From: Mycobacteriales bacterium | GTDB taxonomy: Bacteria > Actinomycetota > Actinomycetes > JAFAQI01 > DASSKL01 | Direction of reading: 5' to 3' | Assembly (NCBI GenBank): GCA_035690485.1 | Contig: DASSKL010000006.1 | Location: forward strand, 1-32,614 | DNA length: 32,614 nucleotides | Shown: positions 1 through 12,435 of the stretch, piece by piece | How the letters are laid out: every line of letters begins with the position of its first letter | How positions within the stretch are numbered: position 1 is the stretch's first letter | Made by a program: the position numbers and the translations under genes | Notes under the pieces: generated by a model | What the model was told of the DNA's origin: nothing | The model's database searches: none | What the model saw: the letters and a program-made list of their open reading frames with translations, nothing else

Positions 1-924
1 CCGCTGTTCATCTACGGCGAGTCCGGTCTGGGCAAGACGCACCTGCTGCATGCGATCGGGCACTATGCCCGCAGCCTCTACCCCGGCACCCGGGTGCGCT
101 ACGTGAGCTCCGAGGAGTTCACCAACGAGTTCATCAACTCCATCCGGGACGGCAAGGCGGACGCGTTCCGCAAGCGGTACCGGGACATGGACATCCTGCT
201 CGTCGACGACGTGCAGTTCCTCGCCGACAAGGAGTCGACGCAGGAGGAGTTCTTCCACACCTTCAACACGCTGCACAACGCCAACAAGCAGATCGTGATC
301 AGCTCCGACCGACCGCCCAAGCGGCTGACCCAGCTCGAGGACCGGCTGCGCAACCGCTTCGAGTGGGGTCTCTTGACCGACGTGCAGCCGCCGGACCTGG
401 AGACCCGGATCGCGATCCTGCGCAAGAAGGCCGCCATGGACCGGCTCACCGCGCCGCCGGACGTGCTCGAGTTCATCGCCTCGAAGATCCAGACCAACAT
501 CCGCGAGCTCGAGGGCGCCCTCATCCGGGTCACGGCCTTCGCGAACCTCAACCGCCAGGACGTCGACCTGGCGCTGGCCGAGGTCGTGCTCAAGGACCTC
601 ATTCCCGACGCCAGCGGTCCGGAGATCACCGCCGCGACCATCATGGTGGCCACCGCGGCCTACTTCGGCCTGACGCTCGAGGACCTCTGCGGCTCTTCCC
701 GGAGCCGGGTGCTGGTGACGGCACGGCAGATCGCGATGTACCTGTGCCGCGAGCTCACGGATCTGTCGCTGCCGAAGATCGGGCAGCAGTTCGGCGGCCG
801 CGATCACACCACGGTCATGCACGCCGACCGCAAGATCCGATCACTGATGGCTGAACGCCGGTCGATCTTCAACCAGGTGACCGAGCTCACCAACCGCATC
901 AAGTCCCAGGCACGTCAAGGATGA
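1..924 (+). CDS. dnaA: Chromosomal replication initiator protein DnaA (5' end outside window)
   Basis: DnaA is the AAA+ ATPase that binds DnaA boxes at oriC and opens the duplex. The frame is open from base 1, so the visible 307 residues are the C-terminal part and domains I-II lie outside. Visible residues 6-14 are the Walker A loop (GESGLGKTH) and residues 65-72 the Walker B strand (ILLVDDVQ). The AAA+ lid follows, and near residues 233-277 comes domain IV, with the DnaA signature [14 protein letters not shown] that reads the major groove of the DnaA box. The stop is TGA at 922-924. The 350-base spacer that follows carries DnaA-box-like sites, fitting a gene that regulates itself through its own origin. 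The identification is secure; only the start is unknown. Confidence 0.98.
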   Translation, partial: PLFIYGESGLGKTHLLHAIGHYARSLYPGTRVRYVSSEEFTNEFINSIRDGKADAFRKRYRDMDILLVDDVQFLADKESTQEEFFHTFNTLHNANKQIVISSDRPPKRLTQLEDRLRNRFEWGLLTDVQPPDLETRIAILRKKAAMDRLTAPPDVLEFIASKIQTNIRELEGALIRVTAFANLNRQDVDLALAEVVLKDLIPDASGPEITAATIMVATAAYFGLTLEDLCGSSRSRVLVTARQIAMYLCRELTDLSLPKIGQQFGGRDHTTVMHADRKIRSLMAERRSIFNQVTELTNRIKSQARQG

Positions 925-1274
925 ATCCTCCGCGCTCCCCCCGTGCCACGACGGTTCACGATCTTCATACACAGCTTGGGGACAACCCTGTGGACACGTG
1001 GGGACGGCACCGGCGGTTCGCGGTCATCCCGACCGTCGTCCTCAGCCACGGCCGCCGTCCACAGCGCGGGTTCACAGCCACAGGCACTGCCGGTTGGGCC
1101 GTTGACCTGCAGGTTTCCCGGTCGTCCACAGTGTCCACCGGCCCTAACACGATGACGTCTGAGTTTTTTGTCATCCCTTCGAACAACAATCATCAGTGAC
1201 GTGCACATGAGGATCCCGGCCCGCCTGTCCGAAATCAGGACTGCGGTCCGGTTCCTCGAGGAGGTCCGGTAGCA
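925..1274. other. Probable oriC in the dnaA-dnaN spacer
   Basis: This 350-base spacer holds no credible gene and sits where actinobacterial oriC normally lies. I see several nonamers close to the DnaA box (TTGTCCACA in high-GC actinobacteria): minus-strand GTGTCCACA at 989-997, and plus-strand CCGTCCACA at 1055-1063, TCGTCCACA at 1122-1130 and GTGTCCACC at 1131-1139, the last two back to back. Weaker candidates are TCATACACA at 965-973 and GGGTTCACA at 1068-1076. The stretch 1157-1198, with six T in a row at 1164-1169, is clearly richer in A+T than its surroundings and is a candidate unwinding element. Assignment rests on position and motifs; no replication data are visible. Confidence 0.85.
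1157..1198. other. AT-rich candidate DNA unwinding element
   Basis: A stretch of about 42 bases with a T6 run and ACAACAATCATCA, between the last tight DnaA-box pair (1122-1139) and dnaN. It is the most A+T-rich part of the spacer in a very GC-rich context. A role as the melting site is inferred from composition and position. It could equally contain the dnaN promoter. Confidence 0.45.
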
Positions 1275-2429
1275 ATGAGGTTCCGAGTCGAGCGCGACGC
1301 TCTGGCCGATGCTGTGGCGTGGTCGGCGCGCACGCTGCCCCAACGTCCCCAGCTGCCCGTGCTGGCAGGTCTTCGCCTCGACGTGGCCGGCGGCGAGCTG
1401 ACCGTCTCCGGTTTCGACTACGAGGTGTCGACCCGGATAGAGCTCCCGGTGGAGGTGTCCGAGGGCGGCCAGGCACTCGTGTCCGGCCGGTTGCTCGCCG
1501 AGATCACTCGCAGCTTGCCGAGCGCACCGGTCGAGCTGGCCACCGATGGCTCACGGGTCGTCGTCACGTGTGGCACGGCGCGGTTCACGCTGGCGACGTT
1601 GCCGCTGGAGGAGTACCCCACGCTGCCCGATCTGCCGCCAGTGGCTGGCACCGTGGGCAGCGACGTGTTCGCAGCTGCGGTCTTGTCGGTGGCGGTGGCG
1701 GCGGGCCGTGACGACACGTTGCCCGTGCTCACCGGCATCCGGGTGGAGATCGACGGCGACCGGTTGACGCTGGCCGCGACCGACCGCTACCGGCTCGCGG
1801 TGCGTGAGCTGCGCTGGCAGCCGGGCGACACGTCGTTGTCGGCGACCGCGCTGGTGCCGGCCCGCACGCTGGCGGAGACCGCACGATCCCTGACGTCGGG
1901 TGCTCAGGTGACGGTCGCGCTCGGCACCGGTTCGACCGGAGGGGTCGGTGCCGGCACGACGGCCGACGGGATGGTCGGGTTCGTCGGCGGTTCCCGGCGT
2001 ACGACGACCCGGCTGCTCGACGGGGAGTTCCCGAAGTACCGCGCGCTGCTGCCCAGCGAGTCATCGGCGCAGGCCCAGGTCGAGACGGCCGCACTCGTCG
2101 AGGCCGTGAAGCGGGTTTCGCTGGTGGCCGCTCGCAATGCACCGGTGCGCCTGACGTTCTCGGCCGAGGGCCTGGTGCTCGAGGCCGGCGGGCTCGACGA
2201 CGCCCAGGCGTCCGAGGCCCTGCCGGCGAGCTATGAGGGCGACGACATGACGATCGCCTTCAACCCGACCTACCTGCTCGACGGGCTCGGTGCGATCGAC
2301 TCCGATACGGCGCACTTCGCCTTCACGGCACCGACGAAGCCGGCCGTGCTGACCGGCAAGCAGGCCGGCGAGGGTGTCGACGGCGGTGACTACCGCTACC
2401 TGCTCATGCCCGTGCGGCTGTCGGGGTGA
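1275..2429 (+). CDS. dnaN: DNA polymerase III beta subunit (sliding clamp)
   Basis: The 384-residue protein forms the homodimeric ring that tethers DNA polymerase III to DNA and docks many replication and repair proteins. Length, the start MRFRVERDALADAV and the conserved end YRYLLMPVRL are typical of actinobacterial DnaN, whose three repeated clamp domains fill the whole protein. The ATG at 1275 is supported by a strong Shine-Dalgarno sequence, GAGGAGGT at 1258-1265, nine bases upstream. The stop overlaps or abuts gnd, suggesting co-transcription of dnaN, gnd and recF. Nothing unusual is seen in the sequence. Confidence 0.97.
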   Translation: MRFRVERDALADAVAWSARTLPQRPQLPVLAGLRLDVAGGELTVSGFDYEVSTRIELPVEVSEGGQALVSGRLLAEITRSLPSAPVELATDGSRVVVTCGTARFTLATLPLEEYPTLPDLPPVAGTVGSDVFAAAVLSVAVAAGRDDTLPVLTGIRVEIDGDRLTLAATDRYRLAVRELRWQPGDTSLSATALVPARTLAETARSLTSGAQVTVALGTGSTGGVGAGTTADGMVGFVGGSRRTTTRLLDGEFPKYRALLPSESSAQAQVETAALVEAVKRVSLVAARNAPVRLTFSAEGLVLEAGGLDDAQASEALPASYEGDDMTIAFNPTYLLDGLGAIDSDTAHFAFTAPTKPAVLTGKQAGEGVDGGDYRYLLMPVRLSG

Positions 2430-3397
2430 TGTCGACGGCGGCGATGACGCTCGGCATGGTCGGGCTCGGCCGGATGGGCGCCAACATGGCCGAGCGGTTG
2501 CGGCGCGCCGGTCACACGGTCGTCGGCTATGACCGGGCGGCGGGCAGCCGCGACGTCGACTCCCTCGAGGGGCTCGTTGCGGCGTTGCCGACTCCGCGGG
2601 TGGTGTGGGTCATGGTGCCGGCGGGCGATCCGACCTACCAGACCGTCGAGACTCTTGGGCAGCTGCTCGACGCAGGTGACGTCGTGGTCGACGGTGGCAA
2701 CTCGCGCTATCTCGACGACATCCGGCACGCGGAGCAGCTCGCCGAGTCTGGCATCGGTTTTGTCGACTGCGGAGTCAGCGGCGGCATCTGGGGTCTCGAC
2801 GAGGGCTACGCGCTGATGTGCGGCGGCGCTGACGAGCACGTCGCGCTGCTGCGGCCGGTCTTCGAGGCGCTCAAGCCGCCGGGAGACTACGGGTTCGTGC
2901 ATGCCGGATCCGTCGGCGCCGGGCACTTCGCGAAGATGGTGCACAACGGCATCGAGTACGGCGTCATGCAGGCCTACGCCGAAGGGTTCGAGCTGCTCGA
3001 GACCGCCGAGCTCGTCACCGACGTCCGCGAGGTCTTTCGGTCCTGGCGCACCGGCACGGTCATCCGCTCCTGGCTGCTCGACCTGTTGGTCCGGGCGCTC
3101 GACGAGGACGAGCATCTCGACGAGCTGCAGGGTTTCGCCCAGGACTCCGGTGAGGGTCGCTGGACCGTGCAGGCAGCGGTCGACCACGCCGTACCCCTGC
3201 CGGTCATCACCGCCGCGCTCTACGCCCGGTTCGCGTCCCGTCAGGACGACTCCCCGGCGATGAAGGCCATTGCGGCGCTGCGCAACCAGTTCGGCGGGCA
3301 CCCCGTCACCGCGGCCGCCGGCTCGCACGAGCGCGGGGCCGACGCGCCCGGTGCCGACGCCGACGGCCGTGGCCGCCCCGAGCAGCACGCGCGCTAG
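2429..3397 (+). CDS. gnd: 6-phosphogluconate dehydrogenase, decarboxylating (short form)
   Basis: This enzyme oxidises and decarboxylates 6-phosphogluconate to ribulose 5-phosphate in the pentose phosphate pathway. At 322 residues it is the short (about 300-residue) form rather than the 470-residue form. The N-terminal Rossmann motif is GMVGLGRMGANMAERL. The substrate-binding signature DCGVSGGIWGLDEGY and the helix HNGIEYGVMQAYAEGFELL follow. ATG 2429 shares one base with the dnaN stop; GTG 2426 and ATG 2444 (giving MTLGMVGLG, closer to many family members) are alternatives, and none has a clear ribosome site, so translational coupling to dnaN is likely. Its place between dnaN and recF is common in actinobacteria. 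The last 30 or so residues are polar, Gly/Ala-rich and poorly conserved in character. Short-form relatives often use NAD+, but the cofactor cannot be read here. Confidence 0.93.
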   Translation: MSTAAMTLGMVGLGRMGANMAERLRRAGHTVVGYDRAAGSRDVDSLEGLVAALPTPRVVWVMVPAGDPTYQTVETLGQLLDAGDVVVDGGNSRYLDDIRHAEQLAESGIGFVDCGVSGGIWGLDEGYALMCGGADEHVALLRPVFEALKPPGDYGFVHAGSVGAGHFAKMVHNGIEYGVMQAYAEGFELLETAELVTDVREVFRSWRTGTVIRSWLLDLLVRALDEDEHLDELQGFAQDSGEGRWTVQAAVDHAVPLPVITAALYARFASRQDDSPAMKAIAALRNQFGGHPVTAAAGSHERGADAPGADADGRGRPEQHAR

Positions 3398-3400
3398 GGC

Positions 3401-4528
3401 ATGCACCTCGCCCACCTGTCACTCGTCGACTTCCGGTCCTACGCGTCGGCCGAGGTCGCGCTGGACCCCGGCGTCACGACGTTCGTCGGACCCAACGGGC
3501 AGGGCAAGACCAACCTGATCGAGGCGATCGGTTATCTCGCCACGCTCGACAGCCATCGGGTGAGCACCGATGCGGCGCTCGTGCGTCTCGGCGCCGAGCG
3601 TGCTTACGTCCGGGTCGCCGCCGTGCGCGACGGGCGTACGGCGCTGGTCGAGATCGAGATCAATCCCGGCAAAGCCAACCGGGCGCAGGTCAACCGTTCT
3701 CCGGTGTCACGGCCGCGCGAGGTGCTCGGGCTGGTGCGCACCGTGCTTTTCGCGCCGGAGGACCTGGCACTGGTCAAGGGGGATCCGGCCGAGCGGCGCC
3801 GCTTCCTCGACGACCTGCTGGTGAGTCGCGCTCCACGGCTGGCCGGGGTGCGGGCCGACTACGATCGCGTGCTCCGACAGCGCAACGCGTTGCTGAAGTC
3901 CGCCGGAGCGGCCCGGCGCGGCGGCGGGTTCGATCTCAGCACGCTCGACACCTGGGACGCGCACCTGGCCCGCACCGGAGGCGAGCTGCTCGCGCAGCGG
4001 CTGCAGCTGGTCGAGAGCCTGCGACCGCTGGTCGACAAGTCCTACGCGGCGGTGTCGGCCGGCGGCGGCCCGACGAGCCTGGACTACCGCTCCTCGCTCG
4101 GTGAGCAGGCCGTGCTGCGCCCGGACCGGGAGGCTCTGGCAGCGGCCATCACCGACGAGCTGCGCGAGCGTCGGAACGACGAGCTGGCGCGCGGGCTGAC
4201 CCTGGTCGGCCCGCATCGCGACGAGCTGCTGCTGGGCATCGGTGAGCTGCCGGCGCGCGGCTACGCCAGCCACGGCGAGTCGTGGTCGCTGGCCTTGGCG
4301 CTGCGACTCGCGGCCTACGACCTGCTGACCGACGACGGCAGCGAACCCGTGTTGCTGCTCGACGACGTCTTCGCCGAGCTCGACGTCGCCCGGCGTACAC
4401 GTCTGGCCGAGCTGGTCGCGGGCGCCGAGCAGGTGCTGATCACGGCGGCCGTCGCCGACGACGTTCCTGCCGCACTCGCCGGTGCCCGTTACGACGTCTC
4501 TGCCGGAGGTGTCCACCGTGCCACGTGA
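3401..4528 (+). CDS. recF: DNA replication and repair protein RecF
   Basis: RecF is an SMC-like ATPase that, with RecO and RecR, loads RecA at single-strand gaps. The 375-residue product has the Walker A motif GPNGQGKT at residues 30-37, a central region consistent with the coiled-coil arm, an ABC-type signature region near [17 protein letters not shown], and Walker B with the D-loop in [13 protein letters not shown]. It begins three bases after the gnd stop, with only a weak AGGG ribosome site, so translation probably depends on readthrough from gnd. Its 3' end overlaps the next gene by 11 bases. The identification is secure. Confidence 0.96.
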   Translation: MHLAHLSLVDFRSYASAEVALDPGVTTFVGPNGQGKTNLIEAIGYLATLDSHRVSTDAALVRLGAERAYVRVAAVRDGRTALVEIEINPGKANRAQVNRSPVSRPREVLGLVRTVLFAPEDLALVKGDPAERRRFLDDLLVSRAPRLAGVRADYDRVLRQRNALLKSAGAARRGGGFDLSTLDTWDAHLARTGGELLAQRLQLVESLRPLVDKSYAAVSAGGGPTSLDYRSSLGEQAVLRPDREALAAAITDELRERRNDELARGLTLVGPHRDELLLGIGELPARGYASHGESWSLALALRLAAYDLLTDDGSEPVLLLDDVFAELDVARRTRLAELVAGAEQVLITAAVADDVPAALAGARYDVSAGGVHRAT

Positions 4529-5105
4529 CGACGACGAGCTCACCGGCGTGGGCGCTGCCGGTGAGACCGCCGGTCCGGGCGCCACCGGGGAGGCGATCGG
4601 TCCGGATCCTTCCGGTGCGGCCAGCACCGGCGCGGACATCGCCCGCGACGCGCTTGCCCGGGCGCGGGCCAATCGACCGTTGCCCGAGCAGCGGCGGCGG
4701 CGCCGGGTCCGGCGGGCCGAGCAGCGCAGCGGCGCGCGACCCGACGACCGCGATCCCAAGCCCTTCGGCGCGGCGGTGCGAGAACTGCTGCGTGACCGGG
4801 GCTGGGACGACACGATGTCGGTCGCCACCGTCATGGGCCGGTGGGAGGCGCTGGTCGGCCCCGATGTCGCAGCCCACTGTCGACCCGAGCGGCTCGACGA
4901 GGGAACGCTGGTGCTCGTTGCCGAGTCGACGGCGTGGGCCACGCAGCTGCGGCTGCTGTCCAGGTCGATCGTGGAGCGGCTCGCCCGCGAGGTCGGTCCG
5001 AACCTGGTGCGCCAGGTCCGGGTCAAGGGGCCGGCGACGCCTGACTGGCGGCACGGACCTCGACGGGTGACCGGTGGTCGGGGGCCGCGAGACACCTATG
5101 GCTAG
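4518..5105 (+). CDS. dciA: DUF721 protein, DciA-like helicase loader/operator
   Basis: A 195-residue protein with a polar N-terminal half and a compact DUF721 domain (from [13 protein letters not shown] through the [18 protein letters not shown] strand region). The C-terminal motif GRGPRDTYG recurs in actinobacterial homologues as I recall them. DciA proteins, including the mycobacterial homologue encoded next to recF, interact with the replicative helicase DnaB and are needed for replication in bacteria that lack DnaC. I chose GTG 4518 because GGAGGT at 4505-4510 lies seven bases upstream; an in-frame GTG at 4482 has no such site. The start lies inside recF. The recF-gyrB position is itself diagnostic. 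The helicase role is inferred from family and context. Confidence 0.85.
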   Translation: MPRDDDELTGVGAAGETAGPGATGEAIGPDPSGAASTGADIARDALARARANRPLPEQRRRRRVRRAEQRSGARPDDRDPKPFGAAVRELLRDRGWDDTMSVATVMGRWEALVGPDVAAHCRPERLDEGTLVLVAESTAWATQLRLLSRSIVERLAREVGPNLVRQVRVKGPATPDWRHGPRRVTGGRGPRDTYG

Positions 5106-5113
5106 TCTCATCA

Positions 5114-5167
5114 CGGCCCTCCGGCGGGCCGCTCTCGCGTAGGGGGACTTTCGCCCCCCGGCCTACG
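5114..5167 (+). terminator. Two stem-loops after the recF/DUF721 operon
   Basis: Directly after the DUF721 stop, CGGCCC (5114-5119) can pair with GGGCCG (5126-5131). A second, longer hairpin has outer arms CGTAGG (5138-5143) and CCTACG (5162-5167), with an inner G-run (5142-5146) facing a C-run (5154-5159) around the loop ACTTTCG. There is no U-tract, as is common for GC-rich actinobacterial terminators. It probably ends the dnaN-recF-DUF721 transcript, but it could also act as a leader structure for gyrB. Confidence 0.5.
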
Positions 5168-5223
5168 TCCGTCCGTGTCGTCCTCAGGCCCCGCCAATCC
5201 GTCGTTGCGGCAGCCTGGCGGAG

Positions 5224-7272
<2,049 letters not shown>

Positions 7273-7326
7273 CGCGCGCCGCTGCGTGTCGAGCCGTAGT
7301 TCACGTCGTACGACGAAAGGCAACTC

Positions 7327-9812
<2,486 letters not shown>

Positions 9813-9816
<4 letters not shown>

Positions 9817-10475
9817 CCGAGGAGCGTGACCTCCCGGAACGGCTACGGCCGTCTCCGGGAGTGACGCCTCGCGACACCCCGGGAAGCGGTGGGGGCGGAT
9901 GGCCGGCTACCGACCAGCCGGTTGCGCGCCCGGAGCCGGGTGGGCCCGGGTGGACGTCACCGGCCGGCCGGCCGACGGTTGCGGCGCCGGGGCCCGGCGG
10001 GGCGTCCGGCCCCGCCACCGGCCACCCCCCGGCCGGGTCGGCGAGCCCGACTGGCCCGCGGCCGTCGCCGTCGGTGTCGAGCCCGGGCCCGACGACAACA
10101 AGTGCTCTGCGCCGCGGCCCGCGCCGGGCGCGGCTCACCGTCAAGCGGGTCGACCCGTGGTCGGTGCTGAAGGTGACCTTCGTCTTCTCGCTCGCGATGC
10201 TCATCGTCGGCGTCGTCGCGGTCATCGTGCTCTACGTGATCCTCGGCGGCATGGGTGTCTTCGACTCGATCAGCAGCTTCCTGCAGGACGTCAGCCCCGG
10301 CAGCCACACGGTCCGCGACTATGCCCCGCTGTCGAAGGTCGTCGGGGGCGCGGTCGTCATCGGCATCGTCAACGTCGTGCTCGTGACCGCCCTGTCGACC
10401 CTGGGCGCTTTCATCTACAACCTGTGCGCCGACCTGGTCGGTGGCGTCGAGGTCACCCTGACGGAGCGGGAGTAG
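9813..10475 (+). CDS. DUF3566 membrane protein downstream of gyrA
   Basis: A 220-residue protein whose first 105 residues are Pro/Gly/Ser-rich and probably disordered, followed by basic residues ([16 protein letters not shown]) and two hydrophobic segments at about 119-145 and 174-204. The C-terminal half matches the DUF3566 pattern, including the short acidic end EVTLTERE. A protein of this type sits directly after gyrA in mycobacteria (Rv0007-like) and many other actinobacteria; its function is not established. The start GTG is embedded in the gyrA stop, so it is translated from the gyrase mRNA. The positive-inside pattern puts the disordered tail in the cytoplasm (inference). Confidence 0.85.
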
Positions 10476-10560
10476 CGGGGCGCTCGGCATCGCCGTCCCC
10501 AGGCGCCGACCGCGGCAGCTTTCTGCCCCTCTACGTGGGATAACCTTGCGTCCGGTTCAC

Positions 10561-10634
10561 GGGCCTGTAGCTCAGCCGGTTAGAGCGCATCCCTGATAAG
10601 GATGAGGCCGGAGGTTCAAGTCCTCCCAGGCCCA
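10561..10634 (+). tRNA. tRNA-Ile (GAT)
   Basis: A complete 74-base cloverleaf. Acceptor arms GGGCCTG and CAGGCCC pair perfectly, the anticodon stem is CATCC/GGATG around loop CTGATAA with anticodon GAT at 10595-10597, and the T arm is GGAGG-TTCAAGT-CCTCC. The discriminator is A and CCA is not encoded. TAACCT at 10541-10546 is a possible -10 element. Its place after gyrA/DUF3566 is the usual one in actinobacteria. Confidence 0.97.
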
Positions 10635-10706
10635 CAAGTGATCGACCGGGAGCCCGACCGAGTCTCGGTCACAGACCCCACCCGTGCGCATGCAGAAGGT
10701 CTACGG

Positions 10707-10862
10707 ATGAAGCGAGCCGCCGCCACCGGAGCCGCCGCGAAAGCGGCCTTCGTCGTCGCTGTCATCTCCGCCGCCGGGCTCGCGATCGGCCGGCGGGTGC
10801 GGGCCGCCCAGGCCGAGGCCGCGATGTGGCGCGAGGCCACCCGCGAGCCCGACCTGCGCTAG
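10707..10862 (+). CDS. DLW-39-like short protein
   Basis: A 51-residue ORF just downstream of tRNA-Ile. ATG 10707 follows AGAAGG at 10694-10699 with seven bases between, a convincing ribosome site. The protein has a basic N-terminus (MKRAAATG), one hydrophobic segment at about residues 12-27 (AAFVVAVISAAGLAIG), and the ending AEAAMWREATREPDLR. The last part resembles the DLW(x)EATD motif of the short DLW-39 family found at this position in other actinobacteria. Function is unknown; a single-pass membrane peptide is likely. A longer in-frame reading would start inside the tRNA and is not credible. Confidence 0.65.
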   Translation: MKRAAATGAAAKAAFVVAVISAAGLAIGRRVRAAQAEAAMWREATREPDLR

Positions 10863-10874
10863 CCCGGCTCGGGC

Positions 10875-10914
10875 CGGCGCGACTGCGCCAATCCGATCCG
10901 GGCTGGTCGCGCCG
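10875..10914. terminator. Bidirectional stem-loop between DLW-39-like ORF and gltA
   Basis: CGGCGCGAC (10875-10883) pairs perfectly with GTCGCGCCG (10906-10914) around a 22-base loop. It lies between two convergent genes, immediately beyond the gltA stop codon (10916-10918, minus strand). An alternative pairing of AGCCCGG (10861-10867) with CCGGGCT (10898-10904) overlaps it. A terminator role is inferred from position; no T-run is present. Confidence 0.5.
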
Positions 10915-10915
10915 T

Positions 10916-12184
<1,269 letters not shown>

Positions 12185-12187
<3 letters not shown>

Positions 12188-12198
12188 CGGATCCTCCT
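12185..12198 (-). promoter_or_regulatory. Ribosome binding site and TTG start of gltA
   Basis: On the minus strand the gene begins GGAGGATCCGTTG, with AGGAGG at 12193-12198 five bases from the TTG at 12185-12187. The same 13 bases recur at the start of crgA (18906-18918). The ribosome site decides the start codon, since no ATG lies nearby in frame. Confidence 0.75.
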
Positions 12199-12332
12199 GG
12201 CACGGGTGCGTGTCGTCGTGTGAGACCTCCCCCGGTAGGGGTTGATCCAATGATTCGATACCACGCCCGTCGTTGGCTGCTGCAGGGGACCGCCGACTAC
12301 CCTGTTTGCGTGCGGCGCGTGCCGCTGCTTCC

Positions 12333-12405
12333 GGGGACGTAGCTCAACTGGCAGAGCACCGCCTTTGCAAGGCGGGGGTTAGGGGTTCAAGTCCCCTCGT
12401 CTCCA
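12333..12405 (+). tRNA. tRNA-Ala (TGC)
   Basis: A 73-base cloverleaf: acceptor GGGGACG pairs with CGTCTCC (one G-T wobble), the anticodon stem is CCGCC/GGCGG around TTTGCAA with anticodon TGC at 12366-12368, and the T arm is AGGGG-TTCAAGT-CCCCT. The discriminator is A and CCA is not encoded. TACCCT at 12298-12303 may be its -10 element. tRNA-Ile and tRNA-Ala are also near neighbours beside gyrA in other actinobacteria, but here citrate synthase and a short ORF separate them. Confidence 0.96.
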
Positions 12406-12435
12406 CCCCGAGTGGCCGGTTGTCCCGCCGCCTGC

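Noticed and set aside
3707-5095. 462-codon open frame antisense to recF and DUF721
   Set aside because: Shadow frame; both plus-strand genes have clear families and ribosome sites.
10602-10706. Longer version of the DLW-39-like ORF
   Set aside because: It begins inside the tRNA-Ile gene; ATG 10707 has its own ribosome site.
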